Part shown: piece by piece, positions 19,225 to 25,570 of the stretch
How the letters are laid out: each line of letters begins with the position of its first letter
Numbering within the stretch: position 1 is the first letter of the stretch
Source of the DNA: CAWIMX01 sp963837345
Lineage (GTDB): Bacteria > Acidobacteriota > Vicinamibacteria > Vicinamibacterales > CAVVIG01
Direction of reading: 5' to 3'
Length of the DNA: 64,000 bases
Assembly: GCA_963837345.1 (NCBI GenBank)
Contig: CAWIMX010000001.1
Span: 3,286,001 to 3,350,000, forward strand
Translations under genes and position numbers: made by a program
Notes under the pieces: generated by a model
Database searches by the model: none
The model's input: only the letters and a program-made list of their open reading frames with translations
Told to the model about the DNA's origin: nothing

Positions 19225-20078
19225 TCGCACGGCTCGACCCCGCCAGCTTTCGCGACCTGGTTCGCCGGGCGCTCGAAGAGGATCTCGGCGGCCGCCTCGA
19301 CGTGGACCGCGACGCGACAACGGCGGCCCTGGCCGGTCGGGATCAGCGGGCGCGCGGAGTCCTGCTCGCGAAATCTGCGTGCATTGTCGCGGGCCTCGAT
19401 GTCGCGTTCGAAGTGTTTCGGATGCTGGAGGCGGGCGTGGACGTGCGCGCGCATCGCGGGGACGGGGACGCGGCGGCGAGCGGCGATGCCCTGGGCGAAG
19501 TCGCCGGGCGCGCCGCGACGCTGCTCGTCGGCGAGCGGACGGCGCTCAACTTTCTCCAGCGGCTGTCGGGAATCGCGACGCGGGCCCGCCAGTTCGTCGA
19601 TGCGGCCGGAGGGCGGATCGTCGTGCGCGATACCCGCAAGACCACGCCGACGCTGCGCGCGCTCGAGAAGTACGCCGTGCGCGCCGGCGGTGCGACGAAT
19701 CATCGCGGGGGGCTCTTCGACGCGATTCTCATCAAGGACAACCACGTCCGCCTGGCCGGCGGCGTCCGCGCAGCCGTGGAGCGGGTCCGCGCGTCGCGCC
19801 CCGACCTGCCGGTGGAAGTGGAAGTGCAATCGTTCGAGGAAGTCGAGGACGCGCTCGCCGCCGGCGTCGACTCCATTCTCGTGGACAACTTTTCAACGGA
19901 TGCCGCGCGCGAGGCCGTTCGGCGGATTGGCGGTCGGGCCCGCGTCGAGGTGTCGGGCGGCGTCACGCTCGAGGCCATGCCCGCCATCGTCGCCACTGGT
20001 GCCGACTTCGTGTCGGTGGGCGGGCTCACGCATTCGGCGCCAGCCGCGGACATCAGCTTTGAGATCGAGCCCTCCTGA
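19221..20078 (+). CDS. nadC: Nicotinate-nucleotide pyrophosphorylase (carboxylating)
   Basis: Quinolinate phosphoribosyltransferase of de novo NAD synthesis; 285 residues. Diagnostic blocks are ERTALNFLQRLSGIAT, VVRDTRKTTPTLRALEKYAVRAGGATNHRGGLFDAILIKDNH (substrate-binding Arg/Lys/His residues) and SGGVTLEAM. Start GTG 19221 overlaps the valS stop by 4 bp, implying translational coupling. birA follows with an overlap, so valS-nadC-birA form one operon. Confidence 0.95.
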   Translation: MIARLDPASFRDLVRRALEEDLGGRLDVDRDATTAALAGRDQRARGVLLAKSACIVAGLDVAFEVFRMLEAGVDVRAHRGDGDAAASGDALGEVAGRAATLLVGERTALNFLQRLSGIATRARQFVDAAGGRIVVRDTRKTTPTLRALEKYAVRAGGATNHRGGLFDAILIKDNHVRLAGGVRAAVERVRASRPDLPVEVEVQSFEEVEDALAAGVDSILVDNFSTDAAREAVRRIGGRARVEVSGGVTLEAMPAIVATGADFVSVGGLTHSAPAADISFEIEPS

Positions 20079-20874
20079 CCTGCCGTCGGATCTCGCATCG
20101 GCGTTTGGCGCCGCCCGACCCCGCCTCGGACCGATTGGCGAGACCATTCACTACTTGTCCGCCGTCGGTTCCACGAACGATATCGCCCTGTCGCTTGCGT
20201 CCTCGGGCGCGCCGGCGGGCGTGGTCGTGATCGCCGAGACGCAGACGGCGGGGCGCGGACGGCGTGGCCGCACGTGGTTCTCGCCGCCGGAAAGCGGACT
20301 GTACGTATCGATCGTGCTCAAGCCGTCGACGAGGCGCGCGACCGGGCTGCTCACGCTGGCCATCGGCGTTGCGCTCGCCGAGGGCATTCAGGCGGCGACA
20401 GGGCTCGCGCCAGACATCAAGTGGCCGAACGATCTGATCGTGGGACGTCGCAAGCTCGCGGGCATTCTCACCGAATCGATCGCCCGGCCCGAACGGGCCG
20501 GCGATCCCATGGCGGCCGTCGTGACCGGCTTTGGCATCAATGTCGGCCCGATGGCGTATCCACCGGACCTCGCGGATCGCGCAACCTCGCTCGAGACGGA
20601 GCTTGGCCGACCCATCGAGCGGGCCGTGCTCCTGGTGGAGGCGCTGGCGGCGGTGGCGGCACGGTATGCGGACCTGGTCGGTGAACGCTTCGATGCGATT
20701 CTCGGGGAGTGGCGCGCCCGGGCGCCCGGCTGCCGTGGGGCTGCCGTCCGCTGGTCGACGGCGTCGGGATCGCAGACCGGCACGACGGCGGGCCTGGCCG
20801 ACGATGGGGCGCTGCTGGTGGACATGAGTGGCCGCGTCGAACGGATCGTCGGCGGCGAGGTTGTGTGGATCTAG
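20059..20874 (+). CDS. birA: Biotin--[acetyl-CoA-carboxylase] ligase
   Basis: Activates biotin with ATP and attaches it to carboxylase carrier domains. The 271-residue chain carries the ligase domain only, with no N-terminal repressor HTH. Motifs are GSTNDIALSLA, ETQTAGRGRRGRTWFSPPESGLYVSIVLKP (biotinyl-AMP loop), IKWPNDLIVGRRKLAGILTE and TGFGINV. The C-terminal SH3-like domain ends DGALLVDMSGRVERIVGGEVVWI. The exact start is uncertain: TTG 20059, overlapping nadC by 20 bp, is the best in-frame candidate before the domain. Immediately after the stop begins a 9-bp repeat array. Confidence 0.9.
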   Translation: MRSSPPDLPSDLASAFGAARPRLGPIGETIHYLSAVGSTNDIALSLASSGAPAGVVVIAETQTAGRGRRGRTWFSPPESGLYVSIVLKPSTRRATGLLTLAIGVALAEGIQAATGLAPDIKWPNDLIVGRRKLAGILTESIARPERAGDPMAAVVTGFGINVGPMAYPPDLADRATSLETELGRPIERAVLLVEALAAVAARYADLVGERFDAILGEWRARAPGCRGAAVRWSTASGSQTGTTAGLADDGALLVDMSGRVERIVGGEVVWI

Positions 20875-20875
20875 C

Positions 20876-20942
20876 GAAAGGTTCGAAAGGTTCGAAAGGT
20901 TCGAAAGGTTCGAGAGGTTCGAGGGGTTCGAACAGTTCGAGG
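20876..20942. repeat. GAAAGGTTC tandem array (left arm of inverted pair, locus 2)
   Basis: Seven 9-bp units: four identical GAAAGGTTC, then GAGAGGTTC, GAGGGGTTC and GAACAGTTC, followed by GAGG. The array fills the whole gap between the birA stop and the stop codon of the minus-strand four-helix-bundle gene. Confidence 0.9.
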
Positions 20943-21338
20943 TTAGCGAGCCGGCGCGACGGCGGTGGAGAGGTAGTGTGAGAGGCGGGAAGTGGCTTTG
21001 ATCGCGCGGAAGGCCAGACGGGATAGACGGTCGTATTCGTCGTCGGCGAGGTATCCGCGATCGTGGCCTTCCAGAAGGTGGGCCTTGGTCTCGTGAAGCG
21101 AGCCGGCGGCGATCTGCAGAAATCGGCGGAACTCCTTCGGGTAGAATCGACCGAACCCTTCAGCGATGTTCCGCGATGTTGACCGGGACGACTCGCGGAT
21201 CTGATCGCAGTATTTGACATCCCGCGCCACGCGCGGTGTAGCAGTAAATGCAAACACATCCTGCTGAAGCCGATAGGCCAGCTGCCAGGCAATGAGATCC
21301 TCGAACCGTTTCGCGATCACCGTCCTCGGCCGGTGCAT
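20943..21338 (-). CDS. Four helix bundle protein (S23 / 23S rRNA intervening-sequence protein family)
   Basis: A 131-residue all-helical protein of the family first seen inside 23S rRNA intervening sequences and related in fold to Avd of diversity-generating retroelements. Visible family motifs are RFEDLIAWQLAYRLQQDVF, DQIRESSRSTSRNIAEGFGR, EFRRFLQIAAGSLHETKAHL and DRLSRLAFRAIKATSRLSHYL. The molecular role is not established, although nucleic-acid binding is suspected. ATG 21338 fits family N-termini; GTG 21350 is also in frame. The gene is bracketed by inverted 9-bp arrays. Its coding motif for RFEDL (GGTTCGAGGATCTC) is repeated exactly 60 bp away at the edge of the right array. Confidence 0.88.
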   Translation of the reverse strand: MHRPRTVIAKRFEDLIAWQLAYRLQQDVFAFTATPRVARDVKYCDQIRESSRSTSRNIAEGFGRFYPKEFRRFLQIAAGSLHETKAHLLEGHDRGYLADDEYDRLSRLAFRAIKATSRLSHYLSTAVAPAR

Positions 21339-21353
21339 AGATCGATCCACGTC

Positions 21354-21404
21354 GAGATCCTCGAACCCTTCGAACCCCTCGAACCCCTCGAACCCTTCGA
21401 ACCC
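21354..21404. repeat. GAACCCTTC/GAACCCCTC tandem array (right arm of inverted pair, locus 2)
   Basis: GAGATCCTC is followed by GAACCCTTC, GAACCCCTC, GAACCCCTC, GAACCCTTC and GAACCC, a strict 9-bp period ending at the base before the coaX ATG. Orientation is opposite to the array at 20876-20942. Confidence 0.9.
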
Positions 21405-22181
21405 ATGCTTCTAGCCATCGACGTCGGTAACACCAACATCGTGCTCGGCGTGTTCTCCGGCGACCAGTTGCTGCGAAGCTGGCGGTTGATGACGGTGCGC
21501 GAACGCACGGGCGACGAGCTCGGTCTGCTGGTCGAGGGGTTGTTTGCGCACGCAGGCCTCGACCGGAGCGCGGTCGCCGGAGTGATTCTGGGTTCGGTCG
21601 TCCCGCCCCTCACCAGCGCGGTGCAGGCGATGGTGGAAGGATCGTTCGGCCGGCCGGCCGTCACGATCGAACCCGGTTTCGACACCGGCATGCCCATCCT
21701 GTACGACAACCCGGCCGAGGTGGGCGCCGATCGACTGGTGAATGGCATCGCGGCATTCGAGTCGCATGGCCGCGGCACCCACCGGCCGCTCGTCGTCGTC
21801 GATTTCGGCACGGCGACGACGTTCGACGCGATCTCCGCCCACGGCGAGTACCTGGGCGGCGCCATTTGTCCCGGCGTGCAGATCTCGGCCGATGCGCTCT
21901 TCCAGCGCGCGGCGCGGCTGCCGCGGATCGACGTGCGCAAGCCGGCTCACGTCGTCGGACGCACGACGGTGGGCGCGATGGAGTCCGGGCTGTTCTGGGG
22001 CTACGTGGCGATGGTCGAAGGCCTCGTGCGCCGCATGACCGAGGAGCTGGACGGCGAGGCGATCTGTGTGGCCACGGGCGGACTCGCCGGGATCATCGCG
22101 CCGGAAACGTCGCTCATTCATCACGTCGAACCCGACCTCACGTTGCACGGCCTGAGAATCGTGTGGGCACGCCGCCGCTAG
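21405..22181 (+). CDS. coaX: Type III pantothenate kinase
   Basis: First step of coenzyme A synthesis; 258 residues. Diagnostic motifs are MLLAIDVGNTNIVLGVF (phosphate 1), NPAEVGADRLVNGIAAFE, VVVDFGTATTFDAIS (phosphate 2) and GGAICPGVQISADALFQRAARLPRID. ATG 21405 is the canonical N-terminus, but it is abutted by a repeat array with no Shine-Dalgarno sequence. The frame stays open through the array (encoding EPFEPLEPLEPFEP) to about 21333, so an extended product is possible. Its 3' end overlaps the next gene by 19 bp. Confidence 0.93.
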   Translation: MLLAIDVGNTNIVLGVFSGDQLLRSWRLMTVRERTGDELGLLVEGLFAHAGLDRSAVAGVILGSVVPPLTSAVQAMVEGSFGRPAVTIEPGFDTGMPILYDNPAEVGADRLVNGIAAFESHGRGTHRPLVVVDFGTATTFDAISAHGEYLGGAICPGVQISADALFQRAARLPRIDVRKPAHVVGRTTVGAMESGLFWGYVAMVEGLVRRMTEELDGEAICVATGGLAGIIAPETSLIHHVEPDLTLHGLRIVWARRR

Positions 22182-22882
22182 ACTACTGTCGCGAAGTCGA
22201 AGCCTATCTCTGCCGCAAGAACGACGGTCACCTGGTGCGCGTGGTCGGTCCCTCGTTCGAGCTCGTCTCGGCCTGGGCCGCGCGTGGCGTGCCGCTCAAG
22301 ATCGCCTTCGCAGGCATCGATCGCACGTTCGAGCGGGACCATCGGAAAGGTCCGCGCCGGCGGCCGCTCAAGATCGACTTCTGCGACGCCGACGTGCTGG
22401 ACGTGTTCGACGAGTGGCGGCGGGCGGTCGGGCTGGCCGGCGCGCAGGAGTCGGACGGAGGCGCAGACGCAGCCGCCGGAGAGGCGGGACGGCGGCGAGG
22501 GCCGTCAGTGCCGGGGCACCTGGCGCGAGTCGTGACGCGGCTGAGCGACGCGCGCGCCAGCGGCGCGATCGGCGAAGCGTTCGACGACCTGATCGATCGG
22601 GTTTCGGCCGAGCTCGATGCGGCGCGGTCGGCGCGCGGTGGGATTCGTGGCGAGGCGCGCGCGGCCCTCGTGGCCCGACTCGCCGGCTTCGACGAGGAGC
22701 TGATCGCCCTGGCGCGGGCGACGCTCGACGCCCCGGCGCTCGAGGGTATCGAGCGCGACGCCTCGGCCGAGCTGTCCGCGTATCGCGACCGGATGACGCC
22801 CGACGCCTATGCGCTGGGGCGCCGCGCCGCCGAGGCGCGCCTCGTCCGGGAACGGCTCAACCTGCCGACGGTCACGTTCTAG
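22163..22882 (+). CDS. Hypothetical protein, Ala/Arg-rich, translationally overlapped with coaX
   Basis: Not recognised. The 239-residue product begins MGTPPLDYCREVEAYLCRKNDGHLVRVVGPSFELVSAWAARGVPLKIAFAGIDRTFERD. This looks like a small ordered N-terminal domain (~1-80). A variable Gly/Ala linker (~95-115) and a helical C-terminal region (VVTRLSDARASGAIGEAFDDLIDRV ... ARLVRERLNLPTVTF) follow. No signal peptide or membrane segment. GTG 22163 overlaps coaX by 19 bp. The C-terminus overlaps the convergent DUF2585 gene by 4 bp. Confidence 0.7.
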   Translation: MGTPPLDYCREVEAYLCRKNDGHLVRVVGPSFELVSAWAARGVPLKIAFAGIDRTFERDHRKGPRRRPLKIDFCDADVLDVFDEWRRAVGLAGAQESDGGADAAAGEAGRRRGPSVPGHLARVVTRLSDARASGAIGEAFDDLIDRVSAELDAARSARGGIRGEARAALVARLAGFDEELIALARATLDAPALEGIERDASAELSAYRDRMTPDAYALGRRAAEARLVRERLNLPTVTF

Positions 22883-23508
22883 TCGCCCTTCAGTCCCAGC
22901 TGCCAGGACTTCACGGCCTCGAGCGGGTAGATCAGCATCAGAATGTTCAGGGTGAGGTTGTCGCGGATCCAGAACGCCAGCATCAGCTCCACGGCGATGA
23001 CGCCGGCCACGGTCACCTTCGCCGGCAGGGTCCGCGCGAGCGCGAACCCCAGGAGGCAGGCCAGGATGTCGGCCATGGAGTTGATCAGGCTGTCGCCGTA
23101 ATAGCCGAGCGAAATCGTCTCCGCCCGATAGCGCTCGACCACGGTGTCGGTGTTTTCGTACGCCTCCCACGCCGACTCCAGGCCGACGGTCACGAGCAGC
23201 CGCAGCGCAACCGGCTGCGACCCCATGGTCAACCAGGTCAGACCATAGAACGCCGCGCCGTGGACCACGTGCGTGAACGTGTACGGATCCGAGATCTGCT
23301 GTGAGTTCTCGTCGCTGGCGATGTCGCCCGACCAGAGCCGGACGGGACCGTGACGATAGGTCGCCGGCCGGCCCATCGCGAGCTCCAGGCCCCCGGTGAG
23401 CGTGATGATCAGCGCCAAGGCCAGCAGCCGATTGCGCGCCGGTGCCAGCAACCCGGCGACGACGATGACGATGAGCGGAGGGACGATGCCGTCGAGCCAC
23501 GGAAACAC
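22879..23508 (-). CDS. DUF2585 family integral membrane protein
   Basis: A 209-residue membrane protein with about five hydrophobic segments (near residues 9-45, 84-105, 140-165 and 168-200). The family block is ISDPYTFTHVVHGAAFYGLTW followed by ESAWEAYENTDTVVERYRAETISLGYYGDSLINSMAD. Conserved acidic, His and Asn residues at the membrane boundary suggest an enzymatic or metal-binding role, but none is known. GTG start at 23508 with TAGGAT ending 6 nt upstream on the minus strand. Confidence 0.8.
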   Translation of the reverse strand: MFPWLDGIVPPLIVIVVAGLLAPARNRLLALALIITLTGGLELAMGRPATYRHGPVRLWSGDIASDENSQQISDPYTFTHVVHGAAFYGLTWLTMGSQPVALRLLVTVGLESAWEAYENTDTVVERYRAETISLGYYGDSLINSMADILACLLGFALARTLPAKVTVAGVIAVELMLAFWIRDNLTLNILMLIYPLEAVKSWQLGLKGD

Positions 23509-23514
23509 CGGCGC

Positions 23515-23551
23515 ATCCTATCATTCGGCGCCGTCGCCGATCCGGTAAGCT
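23515..23551. promoter_or_regulatory. Back-to-back -10 elements serving divergent genes
   Basis: TAGGAT on the minus strand (23515-23520) ends 6 nt before GTG 23508. TAAGCT on the plus strand (23546-23551) ends 6 nt before GTG 23558. Both would yield leaderless mRNAs from a 49-bp shared region. Confidence 0.4.
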
Positions 23552-23557
23552 GTGGGC

Positions 23558-24826
23558 GTGTTGTCGCGCGGCGATGCGGTGACGCTCGACATCGACAGAC
23601 CCGCCGTCGGGGGACGGATGATCGGGCGGGTGGACGGACAAGTCGTCCTCGTCGGAGGCGCGGTGCCTGGCGAACGGGTCACCGCCCGCATCGAGCGCGT
23701 CTCGAAGCGTGTCGCCTATGCCTGGGTGACCGCGGTCGACCGGCCATCGCCCGACCGCCGACCATGGCTCGCCGATCTCAGGTGCGGCGGCTGCCTCTAC
23801 GCACACATCGCCTATCCCCGACAGCTCGCGATCAAGGCGCAGGTCATCGCCGACGCGTTCTCTCGGATCGGCAAGATCGATCTGCCTGGCGACGTGGCGG
23901 TGGCGCCCTCGCCCGAAGAAGGCTATCGTCTGCGCGCCCGGCTGCACGTGCGTGATCGCCGGATGGGATTCTTCCGCGAAGGCACGCACGACCTGTGCGA
24001 CGCCGGGAGCACACGGCAGCTGCTGGCCGACACGGTCGATCTGGTCGATCGCCTGGCGGCCGGCCTGAGGTCTCTCGGTGTGGACGACGCCACCGAAATC
24101 GAGATCGGCGAGAACCTCGATGCGTCGGAACGCGCGATTCACGTGGCGCTGACCGGCGGATCGCCGGCCCGGCTCGCCGCGCTGGCCCGGACAGAGGGGG
24201 TGACTGGGCTGGCCGCCTCGGTCGGCGGACCGCGGAACCTCCGCGTACTCGGCGGCTCGCCGTATCTGGTCGATCGCCTGACCGTAGGCGGTGCCGCTCT
24301 GACGCTACGCCGGCACGTCCTCGCCTTTTTTCAGGGCAACCGCTACCTGTTCGAGACTTTCGTCGATCGCGTGGTGCGCGAAGTGCCCGAAGGCGGCGCC
24401 GCCGTGGATCTGTACGCCGGTGGCGGCGCATTCGCCGTGGCTGCGGCCCTGGCTCGACAGGCGCGGGTCGCGGCCGTGGAGGGCGACTCTTTCGCGGCGG
24501 CCGATCTCGCGCACAACGCCGCGCAAACTGCCGGGGCCGTGCGCGCGGTCAGCGGCGCGGTGGAGGGCTTCGCGCCCGATCCGACGCCGGCGCCAGACGT
24601 CGTGATCGTGGATCCGCCGCGCACGGGGCTGTCGGGCGCGGCGCTCGAGCGCGTTGTCCGGCTCGCGGCGGGCCGCATCGTCTATGTGTCCTGCGACGTG
24701 GCGACATTGGCGCGCGACGCGCAGCGCCTCGTCGCCGCCGGCTATCGGCTCGCCGGGATCCAGGCCTTCGATCTCTTCCCGAACACGCCCCACGTGGAGA
24801 CGGTGGCCGTGATGGAGAAGCCGTGA
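23558..24826 (+). CDS. rlmD: 23S rRNA (uracil-5-)-methyltransferase, RlmD/TrmA family
   Basis: SAM-dependent m5U methyltransferase, 422 residues. An N-terminal TRAM domain (~1-55, GDAVTLDIDRPAVGGRMIGRVDGQVVLVGGAVPGERV) precedes a partial Fe-S site (RCGGC, plus C in THDLCDAG) and a Rossmann domain. Motifs include NRYLFETFVDRVV, AVDLYAGGGAFAVAAA, VIVDPPRTGLSGAALE and the catalytic Cys in YVSCDVATLARD. The first of the four cluster cysteines of E. coli RumA appears replaced by Trp (RPWLADLRCGGC). GTG 23558 is favoured by the -10 spacing; GTG 23552 is an alternative. Whether rRNA or tRNA is the substrate is not certain. Confidence 0.85.
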   Translation: MLSRGDAVTLDIDRPAVGGRMIGRVDGQVVLVGGAVPGERVTARIERVSKRVAYAWVTAVDRPSPDRRPWLADLRCGGCLYAHIAYPRQLAIKAQVIADAFSRIGKIDLPGDVAVAPSPEEGYRLRARLHVRDRRMGFFREGTHDLCDAGSTRQLLADTVDLVDRLAAGLRSLGVDDATEIEIGENLDASERAIHVALTGGSPARLAALARTEGVTGLAASVGGPRNLRVLGGSPYLVDRLTVGGAALTLRRHVLAFFQGNRYLFETFVDRVVREVPEGGAAVDLYAGGGAFAVAAALARQARVAAVEGDSFAAADLAHNAAQTAGAVRAVSGAVEGFAPDPTPAPDVVIVDPPRTGLSGAALERVVRLAAGRIVYVSCDVATLARDAQRLVAAGYRLAGIQAFDLFPNTPHVETVAVMEKP

Positions 24827-24827
24827 A

Positions 24828-25538
24828 CTACCCCGGTCCCCCCTGCGGGCGCTCTTCCGCCGCCTTGACGAGCCCCTCGAACAGTGGCCGGAACTCGCCC
24901 GTGCGCCAGAAATTCTCCGGATGCCATTGCACGCCGAGGCAGAAGGCGTCGCCGGGATCCTCGATGGCTTCGACGATCCCGTCTGGCGCCGTCGCTGAAA
25001 CCTGAAATCCCGGGGCCACGTTCTGCACCGCCTGGTGGTGGCGGCTGTTGACGTCGCATGTGTCGGAATCGGCGAGCCGATCGCCCATGAGGCGCGCCAG
25101 GAGCGAGCCCTTGTCGATCCAGATCTCGTGCGCCAGAGAGAACGGCTGGTTCGGGGGCACGGCGAGCGTGTGCACGAGCGCGCCGGGCACCTGGGAGGGA
25201 ATGTCCTGCACCAGCGTGCCGCCGGCGGCGACGTTCAGCACCTGGATGCCGCGGCAGACGGCCAGGATCGGCAGGTGTCGCGCGCGGGCTTCGGCGATGA
25301 GCGCCAGCTCGAAGGCGTCTCGCTCGGGATCGATGTCGACGACGGAGGCGTGCGCCGTTTCGCCGTATCGCGCCGGATCGACGTCGGGACCGCCCGTGAC
25401 GAGCAACCCGTCCACGCCTTCGAGCGCCTCGGCGGCCGACGCCGGCGGCTCGACGATGCGCACGTCGGCTCCGGCGTGGACGAGCGACTGGCGGTAGTCC
25501 TCGACCTTGCGGCGAGTGGTAATCGCAATGAGCGGCAT
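24828..25538 (-). CDS. Gamma-glutamyl-gamma-aminobutyrate hydrolase family protein (peptidase C26)
   Basis: Class I glutamine-amidotransferase-fold hydrolase that cleaves gamma-glutamyl amides, as PuuD does in putrescine breakdown; 236 residues. The nucleophile Cys is in PILAVCRGIQVLNVAAGGTLVQD and the catalytic His-Glu pair in LGVQWHPENF; LLVTGGPDVDPARYG supplies the oxyanion region. The rest of the Puu pathway is not nearby, so the physiological substrate is open. It converges on rlmD with a 1-bp gap. Confidence 0.88.
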   Translation of the reverse strand: MPLIAITTRRKVEDYRQSLVHAGADVRIVEPPASAAEALEGVDGLLVTGGPDVDPARYGETAHASVVDIDPERDAFELALIAEARARHLPILAVCRGIQVLNVAAGGTLVQDIPSQVPGALVHTLAVPPNQPFSLAHEIWIDKGSLLARLMGDRLADSDTCDVNSRHHQAVQNVAPGFQVSATAPDGIVEAIEDPGDAFCLGVQWHPENFWRTGEFRPLFEGLVKAAEERPQGGPG

Positions 25539-25570
25539 AAGTTGTTCGTGAAAGACGCGCGGCGCGCCGC

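Noticed and set aside
16537..19320. A 927-residue open frame antisense to valS, and similar long antisense frames (8039-10858, 59547-62201, 4058-5962)
   Set aside because: Third-position GC bias keeps antisense frames open in this DNA. The proteins are low-complexity Arg/His/Gly/Asp-rich with no domains, while the opposite strand encodes well-known genes.
20876..21404. Possible CRISPR array
   Set aside because: Units are 9 bp and contiguous, with no unique spacers of 30-40 bp and no cas genes. The same applies to the 78-bp array, whose units are near-identical throughout.
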